Counted from the stretch's first letter, positions 12,380-22,030 are shown. The stretch: 22,500 nucleotides of DNA from Stramonita haemastoma (GCA_030674155.1 CM060320.1:28594065-28616564), one strand, 5' to 3'. The notes: generated by a model not told the origin, from the letters alone. Translations and numbers: made by a program.

Positions 12380-12640
12380 TCTCTTGTGCTCTTCTTCTCT
12401 TCTTCGCAGTTTTCTTCTTTTCTTCATCTCCTTTGCAATTCTTTGCAATCCTTTTTCATCGCAATATTTCGCAATTTTTGCCCTCTTCTTCTTCTCATGT
12501 GTTCTTCTTATCATGTGTTCTTCTTATTCGTCTACTACTAGTACTACTACTTCTTCTACTGCTACCTTTTCTACTACTACTTATTCTACTAGTACTACTA
12601 CTACTAGGCTACTACCCTTCCTCCTAACTCTTTGTCACTT
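12380..12640. repeat. TTC/GCAATT minisatellite-like tract and (CTA)n
   Basis: Pyrimidine-rich sequence with repeated TTCTTC and GCAATT/GCAATC motifs (12405-12480), a duplicated TCATGTGTTCTTCTTAT unit (about 12496-12528), then imperfect CTA/ACT trinucleotides (12531-12618). The TTC/GCAATT organisation recurs on a larger scale at 15040-15560. Confidence 0.85.
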
Positions 12641-12648
12641 ACCCCCTC

Positions 12649-12649
<1 letters not shown>

Positions 12650-12708
<59 letters not shown>
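12650..12708. repeat. (TC)n array
   Basis: About 58 bp of near-perfect TC repeat following a CTC-rich lead-in. Confidence 0.96.
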
Positions 12709-12710
<2 letters not shown>

Positions 12711-12890
12711 AATCTTATGTTCATTGTGTCGAACATCCTCTCATTGGGTTTGCCAGCGTAAATATTGTACCAGACTAGACAGTGTCTAAATACTTTGTCT
12801 TTCAGTATTAAACTTACCGAAGTCTTTAGTCTGAGAGCTCAGGTCTAAACTGTCTTTATTTCTCTATGTTCCTACCGGTCTCTTTGTGAG

Positions 12891-13128
12891 ACTGTCTGTC
12901 TGTCTGTGTCTGTCTCTGTCTGTCTGTCTATCTCTCTGTCTCTGTATATCTTTTCTCACATACACATACACAAACACACACAACATACACACACACACAC
13001 AATACACACACACACACACACACACACACAACACAACACACACACACACACACACACCTTCTCTGTTTAGTCTGTCTGTCCCTGTCTCTGCCAGTATCTC
13101 TCTTTTTCTCTTCTCTCTTCTCTTCTTT
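12891..13128. repeat. (TGTC)n, (CA)n and CT compound array
   Basis: TGTC/TC units (12891-12955), then (CA)n with AA and AT interruptions (12957-13058), then TGTC/TCTT units to about 13128. Confidence 0.95.
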
Positions 13129-13165
13129 TTATCTATTATTTTTTTCCTATTATCAATCATAATCT

Positions 13166-13275
13166 TTAATCAGAGCAAGGGCCGGATGGAAAAATATCAG
13201 TGCCATCTCTACCTTTGAAATAGAGATTATTGATAAATAATCAATCAAACAATCAATCAATCAATTAATCAATCT
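13166..13275 (+). mobile_element. Solo SINE/LINE-type 3' module with (AATC)n tail
   Basis: Contains CAGAGCAAGGGCCGGATGG, an A run, TGCCATCTCTACC, TTGAAATAGAGATTATT and then AATC repeats (13238-13274). It is closest to the minus-strand copy at 1159-1259, with GCAAGGGCCGGATG and AGATTATT shared exactly. The AATAAA hexamer of the other copies is mutated to AATAGA. No head is visible. A CT/TGTC array starts at the end of the tail, as for the other solo modules. Confidence 0.7.
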
Positions 13276-13276
13276 G

Positions 13277-13460
13277 TTGTCCTCTCTGCTCTCTGCCTGC
13301 TGCCTGTCTGCCTGTCTGTCTGTCTGTCTGTCTTGTCTCTGTCTTCTGTCTCTGCTCTGTCTCTGTCTCTGTCTCTCTCTTCTCTCTCTTCTCTCTCTCT
13401 CTTCTGTCTCTGTCTCTCTTCTGTCTTCTTCTGTCTTCTTCTCTCTCTGTCTCTCTCTTC

Positions 13461-13531
<71 letters not shown>
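13277..13531. repeat. TGTC/TCTT/(TC)n compound array
   Basis: CTGCC/TGTC units (13285-13335), TCTGTCTC/TTCTGTC units (13336-13460), then about 70 bp of TC (13461-13531). Confidence 0.96.
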
Positions 13532-13534
<3 letters not shown>

Positions 13535-13741
13535 ACTCCTGTCCAAATCCCTTATTCAATGTGTCTGGCTTGTCATATTGAATTTGTCATTGTAAATGTC
13601 AAATGTTAATCAACTAGAGATTTTTTTTAAAGTAGCATAAAAAAAATTCCTAACGGGGCACAAACATTAAAAATGCAACAGTCTCCCCATAATACATAAT
13701 TTTATTTTTGATAGCCAGACAATGTCAAATAGTTTATTTTT
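13532..13741. other. AT-rich single-copy stretch
   Basis: About 210 bases with no recognised feature, between the CT array and the minus-strand SINE. Confidence 0.45.
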
Positions 13742-14078
13742 GTTCTTTCATTTTAGGGATAATGGAATACGGTTCCATGTGCTTTTTCTCGTCCAGTTAT
13801 GTCAATTTTCTCATTTGTACCGTTCCCACCGGCACACAATGCCCTGCTCTTCCGAAAAGCGGAACGGGTTTTAACGTGTGAGCACAAAATTTCTACGTGC
13901 GTTCGCACACAGGACCTTGATTTATAGTCTCATCTGAAGGACCTTTTGGGGGTAGTGGAGTCGGCACTGACGTTAACTCTGAAACTTCTTTTGAGAGATC
14001 GAACACGGGTAAGCAGATCACAGGCGCAATGCGCATCTAACCACCAGGCTATCCTGTCCCCCCCCCCCCCCCCCCCCC
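13742..14078 (-). mobile_element. tRNA-headed SINE (copy A) with G21 at its 5' edge
   Basis: Minus-strand SINE. The head starts GGACAGGATAGCC and has a box A-like TAGCCTGGTGG (complement of 14041-14051) and a box B-like GTTCGATCTC (complement of 13995-14004), about 40 bases apart as in tRNA-derived RNA polymerase III promoters. The body includes GACTATAAATCAAGGTCCTG, ACGTTAAAACC and GTGCCGGTGGGAA. The 3' end matches the solo modules at 1159, 8201 and 13166 (ACTGGA, AAAAAGCACATG). It aligns throughout with 21305-21660. A run of 21 C on the plus strand (14058-14078) sits exactly at the head. The copies differ considerably, so this is an old insertion. No target-site duplication was identified. 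Confidence 0.8.
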
Positions 14079-14261
14079 TCCCGTGGCGTACTGAGCCAGG
14101 TACAGAACTGAATTAAAAGACGCGTGTATAAGCAGATCAATATTGTTTAATTTCATTGAACTACTTGAAGCAAAGGTAAGAAGTTGTTTGCGTACAGAAA
14201 TAAACACAAAAGCAAAACAAACAACTAAGCAAATAGGAGAAGGATAGCTATAGGGGTGGGA
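14079..14261. other. Short single-copy stretch
   Basis: No recognised feature between the SINE/C-run and the GA/GACA array. Confidence 0.4.
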
Positions 14262-14403
14262 ACAGACAAACACACAGGCAGATAGAGAAACAGAGAGGAT
14301 ATAGACTGATGACAGACAAAGACGAGAGAGAGAGAGAGGAGAGAGGGGGGAAGAGAGAGAGAGAGGGAGGAGAGAGAGGAAGAGACAGACAGACAGACAG
14401 ACA

Positions 14404-14439
<36 letters not shown>

Positions 14440-14505
14440 AAAGACATACAGACAGGCAAACAAACAAAACAGACAACAGACAGACAGACAGACAGACAGA
14501 TAAAC
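14262..14505. repeat. GA / GACA compound array
   Basis: GATA/GACA-like lead-in, GA and GGGA units (14322-14382), then GACA with AACA and GAAA variants to 14505. Confidence 0.95.
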
Positions 14506-15039
14506 ATAAATACAAGAGACGGACTAACATTTAACAGAACAGGCAGGGAAGACCAGACAACGTAGAGAGTGTCTAGCATTACGAAAGCTTAACCATCCAT
14601 TCTTAATGTGAAACAGCATCTCAGTTAATCACAACAAAAATGCTGCCTTGAGACCAAAAACTGTTTAAAAAAAAAAAAAAAAAAAGGGATATGAACTACG
14701 AGCTGCTTTACATAAGAATATCAAAAGTATTTCCTATGAATAATTTTCAGAAGCTTCGTGTTTCTTTCTGAATTATATTGGCGGGAAGATGGCGGGAGAT
14801 TGCTTTCTTTAATACATGAATCAAACAGTTTTGTTTTCCAAAAAAGAGAAACAAATATATACCGTTTCCAGACGGAACGCAAAAAAAAACTTTGATGAAT
14901 GAGAAAGTTTCAGGGGAATGTTTTGAAAGGAAGAACTCTTGTGTGATCTAGGTCTTAAGGGATTACATGGGTCGATTGCATCGTGGTGTGTGACATCATG
15001 TCTAGCAGTAGCCAGAAATCAGATAGTACATCCCTCCTC
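14506..15039. other. About 530 bp single-copy, gene-free
   Basis: Mixed sequence with an A run of about 17 near 14668-14685 and A9 at 14881-14889. No coding frame is supported. Confidence 0.5.
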
Positions 15040-15690
15040 TTCTTCATTTTCCCGCTTCTTCGCAATTTTTCTTCCTCGCAATTCTTTTTATTCTTCTTTG
15101 CAATTCTTCTTCTTCGCAATTTTTCTTCTTCGCAAGTTTTTCTTCTTCGTAGCAATTCTTCTTCTTCTTCGCAATTCTTCTTCTTCTTCGCAATTCTTCT
15201 TCATTCTTGTTCTTGTTCTTCTTGTTCTTGTTCTTGTTCTTGTTCTTCGCAATTCTTCTTCTTCTTCTTCTTCTTCTTCTTCTTCTTCTTCTTCTTCTTC
15301 TTCTTCTTCTTCTTCTGCATTTCTTCTTCTTCTCTTCTTCGCAATTCTTCTTCTTCTTTGCAATTGTTCGTAATTCTTTGCAATTTCTCCGCAATTCTTC
15401 TTCGCAATTATTCCTTTGCAATTCTTCTTCTTCACAATACTTTGCAATTCTCCGCAATTCCTCTTCTCCTTCTTCGCAATTCTTCTTCTTTGCAATTCTT
15501 TGTAATTCTTCTTCGGAATTCTTCGCAGTCTTTCGCAATCGTTCTCCTTCTTTTTCTTTCACACTGTCGTCTTCTTTCACATCTTTCTCTTATTGGTCCT
15601 TACCACCCACATCTCCTCCTCCTCCATCTCTTCTACCTCCTCTTCCTACTACTACTTCTCCTCTTCTTCGTCCTCCTCTCCCCCCCTCTT
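15040..15690. repeat. Large TTC/GCAATT variable minisatellite
   Basis: About 650 bp of pyrimidine-rich repeat. About twenty GCAATT (or one-base variant) motifs are spaced by 10-60 bases of TTC repeat. Subregions include TGTTCT hexamers (about 15207-15246), pure (TTC)n (15250-15316) and CTC/CCT-rich sequence (15600-15690). All long open frames here are Ser/Phe/Leu or Lys/Glu/Arg low complexity and are not genes. The basic unit is best written GCAATTCTTCTTC with a variable number of TTC. Confidence 0.92.
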
Positions 15691-15841
15691 CCTCCTGTAA
15701 CCTTGTTTGGTGTCAGTGTGGTGATTGCTTCTCCAAATCCCTCTTTTTATGTCAATTATGTACCAAGCCTGATCTTCAGAAATGGTCTTCCTGTTCGTTA
15801 TCATGTTACCAATTCATCGAGGAAAACCGCTTTTCTTTAAG

Positions 15842-15914
<73 letters not shown>

Positions 15915-15916
15915 TG

Positions 15917-15962
<46 letters not shown>

Positions 15963-16300
15963 TGGTGTGGTGTGTGTGTGTGTGTGTGTAGTGTGTGTGT
16001 GGTGTTTGTGTTGTGCGTGTAGGTGTATGTGTTGTGTGTGTGTGTTGTGTGTGTGTGTGTGTGTGTGTGTTGTGTGTGTGTGTGTGTGTGTGGTGTATGT
16101 GTGTGTGTGTTGTTATGTAAGTGTGTGTGTGCGCGCGCGCGCGCGCGGCGTGTGGGTGTGTGTTGTTGTGTGTGTGTTGTGTGTGTGTGTTGTGTGTGTG
16201 TTTGTGTTGTTGTGTTATGTGTGCATGTGGCTGAGTATGTGTGTATGTGTTTTGTTGTTGTTGTGGTTTGTGTTGTTGTGTGTGCTGTGCATTGTGTTTC
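15842..16300. repeat. Long imperfect (GT)n array with (GC)8 core
   Basis: About 460 bp dominated by GT repeat with many single-base interruptions and a pure GC dinucleotide core at 16131-16147. It is strongly Z-DNA prone. Open frames give Cys-Val repeats only. Confidence 0.96.
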
Positions 16301-16306
16301 TATGTT

Positions 16307-16435
<129 letters not shown>

Positions 16436-16565
16436 GCCACACTTTTTTCAAGAAAATACCATCACCAATGCCAAGAGATCTGGTTACTCTTATAATCCCT
16501 TGTAGCCTCCCAAACCGAAGAACCCGACCCACTGATGGTAACAGAAAAAAGGGGCAACATTGACT

Positions 16566-16874
16566 TAAAAGGTAAAAAAAGGTAAAGGTGTCCCATAACC
16601 TGTGTGGTGGTAGGGGAGCAAGGCGTCAGAGACCTCAGCTTCTCTGGGAGCCAGCATGTTGAGGGTGGCGTCCATCTCCTCTCCCTCGCTGCTTTACCTG
16701 CCTGACTCTAAAGAGGGCAGGTACCCATTTACAGCGGGTGAACTGTGGGGGAACTGTACTGAAGCAAGGGCGCTTAAACGGTCACCCATCCAATTGGTAA
16801 CCACGCTCGATGCTGCTTAACATTGGCTGGGGGAAAGCGAGCGTCTGACGTGACCACTGAGCTATCTCGCCCCG
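16566..16874 (-). mobile_element. SINE with chimeric tRNA/5S-like head (copy 2)
   Basis: Minus-strand SINE, well preserved. It is flanked by a TTGACT direct repeat (16560-16565 and 16875-16880) consistent with a target-site duplication, and the matching position in duplication unit 2 (about 18929-18940) is empty. The minus-strand 5' end reads GGGGCGAGATAGCTCAGTGG, with a perfect tRNA box A (complement of 16854-16864). About 35 bases later comes a segment matching animal 5S rRNA from its internal box A to box C (complement of 16779-16820): 33 of 42 positions agree with the vertebrate 5S sequence as I recall it, including TTGGATGGG. The body follows (see 8808-9074), and the 3' end has ACCTTT-like repeats. 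It should be transcribed, if at all, by RNA polymerase III, and needs LINE proteins supplied elsewhere. Confidence 0.85.
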
Positions 16875-16986
16875 TTGACTGTATGTAGTTAAAAAGCATG
16901 TCTGAGGAGTGGCAGTTTTTTTTCGTTTTTCTTTCTGATTTTTTTTTCTGGCATCAGACTGTGATATCATCGTGAGTTTTTTTTCT

Positions 16987-17166
16987 GGGGGGGGGGGGTG
17001 GCTTTTGAAGTGACGTGATAGAATTACCTGTTATGTTGTGCTTTGTGCCGTGTTCTTTTGATGTGCTGTTTTTTCCACGCTTCATTGGGTTCTGACTAGA
17101 GTGGAGGTTTGATGATAGTCATCATGGTGATCTGGGAAGAAGGTGTGGGAGGGGGGGGGGGGGGGT
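16987..17166. repeat. Two long G homopolymers
   Basis: G12 at about 16987-16998 and G15 at about 17152-17166, both inside duplication unit 1. At the first position unit 2 has only GGGG (19023-19026), and at the second it has no G run, so both expanded after the duplication or contracted in unit 2. Confidence 0.85.
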
Positions 17167-17531
17167 TTGAAGAGCAAGAAAAAAGTATGAGTGGTGGGTT
17201 GCGGTATCGAGAAAGTATAGTAGGGCAAGAAATTGGGAACGTTGAAGGTCCCGTTTATAGTCTTCTTCATTTTGTAGAATGCTTGACATTTTTTTTTCAC
17301 TTTGTGATATTATAGATTTCTTGTGTTAGCAGTATTGTTTGAGTAAACAGTATTTCTGACAGACAAGTCGATATATGACTGTTCTCTTAAACATATATGT
17401 AATTAATTGGATGTTATTCTTTTTTCAAGTAACAAGAACTGATTTCAATCTATTCATACTTCTAATGATTCTTTAGTATTTCCCTTTCCTCAAACAAAAC
17501 TACAAGCCCTCTGCATACACGCATGCACGTG

Positions 17532-17545
17532 AGTATGTGTGTGTG

Positions 17546-17598
<53 letters not shown>

Positions 17599-17625
17599 TA
17601 TATTATTTATTTATTTATTTATATT
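17532..17625. repeat. (GT)(GC)(CA)(TA) compound array in unit 1
   Basis: TATGTGTGTGTGCGCGCACATACACAC-type sequence, then (CA)n to 17577, (TA)n to about 17600 and TTAT repeats. It contains the 12-bp palindrome TGTGCGCGCACA. It corresponds to 19896-19985 in unit 2. Confidence 0.92.
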
Positions 17626-17923
17626 ATGATCATCATTTGAAACTGTCCAAGTATAGCACATATTGCCAAAAACTTTTCGGGAGGTATTTCTTCTGCTCCA
17701 TATAAAAAAAACCTGTTAAAGTAAATACTTATAGTTATATACGCACAATTTGTCGCCTTCTTTAAATCTCTGGAGGGGAGGGGTCGGGATATCGAGAGCT
17801 TTATACTAAACTTACTTGAGAATGGTAACTACTGTGTGTAGAACTGCTACTGTGGACGTGGGATATCTAAAGACAGTAGTCATTGCATCTACCAAAGTCT
17901 AGCCTTCTGAGGAGAAAGGACTA

Positions 17924-18290
17924 CATGGTAGCTTGCTGTGTCCTTGCCTTAAGCCTGTGCGCTAATGGAATCACGTCTCCACATGAATAAGCCTGCTGGT
18001 GCTGACATTTTCCTTCCCTCTCAATACTCGGTGAGCAAGTCTACCTAAACACCCTCTTCCAGAGACTCCAGTGAAATGGTGCTAGACACGGTAAGGCACG
18101 GGCACTTACGTCCTTGCAGTCATGTATTCCAGAACAATCCAGGGTCGATCGCTGCTTTACTTTGCTAACTTTCAGTTTTCACTTTGTCTGTCAAAACTGC
18201 ATCGATTTAATAGATAATCGTTACACCTATCCGCCTGAAACTGTGCACAAAAGGAATGGCTTTTACTTTAAAACGAGGAAGGAGAATAGG
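17924..18290. other. Highly conserved 366-bp block, unit 1 copy
   Basis: About 90% identical by eye to 21664-22030, with the same length. In the first 120 bp I count one single-base indel and five differences, all transitions. Flanking parts of the duplication are much more diverged. A one-base indel breaks any common reading frame near 17955, so protein coding is unlikely. Alternatives are a conserved non-coding element, gene conversion, or an unrecognised dispersed repeat present in both units. Confidence 0.75.
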
Positions 18291-18385
18291 GAGAGAGGAG
18301 TGAAAAGTGGGGTGGTGGGTGTGTCGCTGTAATGGTTGGGAAAAGAAAGATTGTAAGATTTGAGCAATGTGTGTTTACTTCATAT

Positions 18386-18457
18386 GCTTATACTGTTGCG
18401 AATTCATCTGGGTAAAATTTGTTTGTATGTATGTGTGTTTGGATTCGTTTTTTTCTA
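18386..18457. other. Short linker between duplication units
   Basis: Sequence right of the recognisable homology, ending in GTATGT-type repeats that lead into the TGTC array. Confidence 0.4.
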
Positions 18458-18800
<343 letters not shown>

Positions 18801-19324
18801 CTGACAGTAGTTTCTCCTAGAAAACACGATGATAAGTGACGCCATGAGATCTGGTAATTCTTATAGTCCTTTTTAAGCCAACAATGAACTGATAAGATGA
18901 CCGACTGATGGCCAAAAAAAAAAAGGTCAATGTTGGCATGTCTTTGGAGTATTGGTTTTTATTCTTTCTTCTTCTTCCTGGCTTTTCCTAGATTTAGACT
19001 GTGATATAATAGTGGGCTTTTTGGGGTGGCTTTTGAAGTGACGTGATAGAATTATAGGTTTATGCTAGGCTTTGTGCAGCCTCCTTTTGATGTGCTGATT
19101 TTTCTTCATGCTTCATTGGGCCCTAGATGGCAGGCTGTGTGATCATAGTCTTTTTTGGAGAGACACAAAGAGTGAGGGTCGGTGGTGGATTGTGGTTTGA
19201 GTAACTTGGGCAAGAGATGCAGAACATGAAAGGTTAATTTTTGTAGGCTTTCTTGTTTGCATGAAAAATTCGTGCAGATGTGACTATTGTGTCACTCAAG
19301 ATCAGATTCAGGTGTTAGCATTCT

Positions 19325-19700
19325 TTTTTTTTAAACATTTTGTTATTCAAGTTTTTGCATACAAACGCAATAGAAGTAGACATTGAACATCAAACGTATC
19401 ATCTCTTCTCATTGTCTCCACCATTTTAAACTCATAAATGCACATGAATATACTATTAATATGTACATATTTTGGAGCTCAGTACAGAAGTTACTTCCTT
19501 AAAAAAAAAAGCAACAACAACAACAAAACACCAAACTTTGGTATGTTTCTAAGTAGTGAGGGAACAAGTAATCAATCAAAACATATTCCGCACTTATGCG
19601 GTCAAGTTATTTAACAAACATGACGTTTGGACACATGGGATCATAAACGAAACGACACAGACATACATACATATAAACATACATAGACAAATATAGACAC
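19325..19700. other. Unit-2-specific insertion, unidentified
   Basis: About 370 bases absent from unit 1. AT-rich, with A10 and CAA repeats near 19501-19527 and ACATACAT repeats near 19663-19690. No box A/B pair, terminal repeats or open frame was recognised, so its nature is unknown. It may instead be ancestral and deleted from unit 1. Confidence 0.5.
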
Positions 19701-19895
19701 ACAGGGTTAGCAGGTGCTATCGTTATTATGTTGTATTAATAGATCTTTTATCAGACAACGTAATTGTGTATTTGATTTCCATCAACGTAATCTGCACTCA
19801 GGTTTACAAGAATTGGTTTTAATTTATTCAAACTGATCTCTCACAGTTCGTCTTTATTCAGCCTCCGTGGAAGAACAATTTAGCCATCTGCATAC

Positions 19896-19909
19896 ATGCG
19901 CATGCGCGG

Positions 19910-19985
<76 letters not shown>
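19896..19985. repeat. (GC)n/(CA)n array, Z-DNA prone
   Basis: GCATGCGCGGCGCGCGCGC-type core (19898-19918), then a nearly perfect CA repeat to 19983. Confidence 0.95.
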
Positions 19986-19986
<1 letters not shown>

Positions 19987-19989
19987 CAC

Positions 19990-20378
19990 ACACATCGTTA
20001 TTGCACAGTCCAGTTGGTTCCTTATTGTAATTATTACGGACTTTAAAGATTTTCTGTTTTAGGGGAACAGTTTTCCATTTCTTGGTTATTGTTCGGCATA
20101 CGGTTTTTAATGTTCACTTGATACATCTGGTTACTAGTGTAATTTTTTGGTTATTTATTTATCTGAATTTTTGTTGTTGTACCCTGTTGTTTTTAAGAAT
20201 TATTCAGTAGTTGCATTTTGTAGCTTTCACAGTAGATCAGTTATCTCATTTCCATTTCTTTGTCCTCCCATATTCAAAATAATTATGTGCTTATCCACCT
20301 CCAAACAACTCCATTCCCACACCCTTTTTCTGTCCGTGTAATATTACAATTTGTGAAGAGACTTCAAATGAAATCAAA
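19990..20378. other. T-rich single-copy stretch inside unit 2
   Basis: About 390 bases without counterpart in unit 1. The 64-codon open frame at 20147-20341 is hydrophobic because of T-rich composition and has no recognisable motif. Confidence 0.45.
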
Positions 20379-20554
20379 CGCGTGCGCGCGCGCGTACACA
20401 CACACAAACACACACACACACACAACACCACACACACAACACACACACACACAACACACACCGTATATATATATATTAGAGAGAGAATATTATATATATA
20501 GATATAATAGATAGATATATATAGATATAAATAGATATAGATAGTATAGATAAT

Positions 20555-20605
<51 letters not shown>

Positions 20606-20640
20606 TATATATATATATAATATATATATATATAAATATA
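20379..20640. repeat. (CG)(CA)(TA)(GATA)(TA) compound array
   Basis: CG/GC core at 20379-20394, CA repeat with AA and CC interruptions to 20460, TA-rich sequence with GATATA variants, about 12 GATA copies at 20557-20604, and TA repeats to about 20640. Several segments can pair with each other and form cruciforms. Confidence 0.94.
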
Positions 20641-21060
20641 TTATACGCCTGTGTACACCGAGACTGATAGAACGTCAATGTTTATCTGTTTACTTCAAAA
20701 TAAAGAATGCATGCTGCCTTATCTTACACTCACGCCATTTGCCAGGCTTTTTTCAGCTTATCATTGACATCCACCTGCCAAACAAAACCCACTGACATAT
20801 GCGCTGGCCAACCCCACTAGACACCTCAAGAACATCAACAGATTTATTACTTTTGAGACAAGATAAGAAGATACTTTGGCTGATCGATCAGTACGTTTTC
20901 GCTTCTTTCGTGATTTTATTCCATGCAGATTTTGACAAAGAAAAAACTTTCTTTTAAAACTAGACGGTCAACAAGGTTTGTTCATACACATATTATCTCA
21001 ATAGACTTACTTTTTTTTTTTTAATCTTGTTTCAACTTGATCAAGTTGAACGAAACTTGC
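20641..21060. other. Unit-2-specific single-copy stretch
   Basis: About 420 bases without counterpart in unit 1 and without a recognised gene. It contains the palindromes CTGATCGATCAG (20880-20891) and a perfect 20-bp palindrome at 21031-21050. Confidence 0.5.
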
Positions 21061-21304
21061 CTCAAACTTTTGCAGGGGATATTGTTCTGCTCCATATAAA
21101 AGACATGTAAAAGTCACTACTTTCAGTTCTATCCGCAACATTTTTCACCTTCTTTAAAGCTTGGGGGCTAGAAGAAAGTTATGTTATAGCCTTTAGACTA
21201 CATTCTCTGGGGGACGCTTTGTCCTTGTGTGTAGAACTACAACTGGTGGGGTATCTAAGGACCATCTTCACAACTACTAACTTGTGAGAAGGGAAAAGGA
21301 CCAC

Positions 21305-21660
21305 TTATCCTTTTATTCTTTTATTTCGAGAATGGTGGAATACGCACCCGTGTACTTTTTACATCTAGTCCCCTTGTGTATGCAGTTTTGTATAAAAAAA
21401 ATCATCCATTCCCACCGGCACTAAATGGTATACACTTCCAAAAAGCGAAACAGGTTTTAACGTGTGCGTAAGCTGCTCTGCGTGTGTTTGCATACAGGAC
21501 CTTGGTTTATAGTTTCATCCGAAGTATTTTGGGGGGTATGGAGTAGGCACTGATGTTGACTCCAGAGAAAAAAATCCTCTTGAAAGTGATTCAAATAGAG
21601 TCAGCAGATCACAAGTGCATCATTCTAACCACCAGGTTATTCCATTCCCCCACTCCCTGT
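21305..21660 (-). mobile_element. tRNA-headed SINE (copy B) inserted in unit 2
   Basis: Minus-strand SINE homologous to 13742-14078. The 5' head begins ACAGGGAGTGGGGGAATGG with a decayed box A TAACCTGGTGG (complement of 21629-21639), and the body shares GTGCCGGTGGGAA, GGTTTTAACGTGTG (plus strand) and ACTATAAACCAAGGTCCTG. The 3' end holds GATGTAAAAAG, CTCGAAATAAAAGAATAAAAG and matches the solo 3' modules. CCAC flanks both sides (21301-21304 and 21661-21664). Unit 1 has an intact site (GGACTACATGG, 17918-17928), so the insertion or its loss post-dates the duplication. Confidence 0.82.
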
Positions 21661-21663
21661 CCA

Positions 21664-22030
21664 CATGGTAGCTTGCTGTGTCCTTGCCTTAAGCCCTGTG
21701 CGCTAATGGAATCACGTCTCCACATGAATAAGCCTGCTGGTACTAACACTTTCCTTCCCTCTCAATACTTGGTGAGCAAGTCTATCTAAAACACCTCTTC
21801 CATAAACTCCAGTAAAATGGTGCTAGACACGGTAAGACACGGGCACTTAGGTGCCTGCAGTCAAGTATACAAGAACCCATCAGGGTCGATTGCTGCTTTA
21901 CTTTGCTAACTTTCAGTTTTCACTTTGTCTGTCAAAACTTCATCGATTTATCAGATAATCATTACACTTCTCTGCCTGAAACATTGTACATAGTGATGTC
22001 TTTTACTTTAAAACGAGGAAGGAGGATAGG
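21664..22030. other. Highly conserved 366-bp block, unit 2 copy
   Basis: Partner of 17924-18290. Conservation rises abruptly at the right end of the SINE insertion and falls after about 22030. No tRNA, hairpin typical of a microRNA, or common open frame was recognised. A short inverted repeat (AGTTTT near 21915 and AAAACT near 21933) is shared by both copies. Confidence 0.7.

Noticed and set aside
12957..13058. CRISPR-like or spaced repeat array
   Set aside because: The repeats are contiguous dinucleotides with point interruptions. There are no unique spacers of constant length.
14983..16022. Frames of 271-285 codons across the TTC and GT tracts
   Set aside because: Poly-Ser/Phe/Leu then Cys-Val repeats. 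The only complex piece (about 15690-15840) is short and unrecognised.
16779..16820. A fragment of a real 5S rRNA gene
   Set aside because: Only the internal control region matches. The 5' and 3' stems of 5S rRNA are absent, and the same context recurs at 8808-9074 as a retroposon.
18114..18332. 72-codon open frame in the conserved 366-bp block
   Set aside because: The frame is not preserved in the partner block at 21854-22070, and differences do not favour third codon positions.
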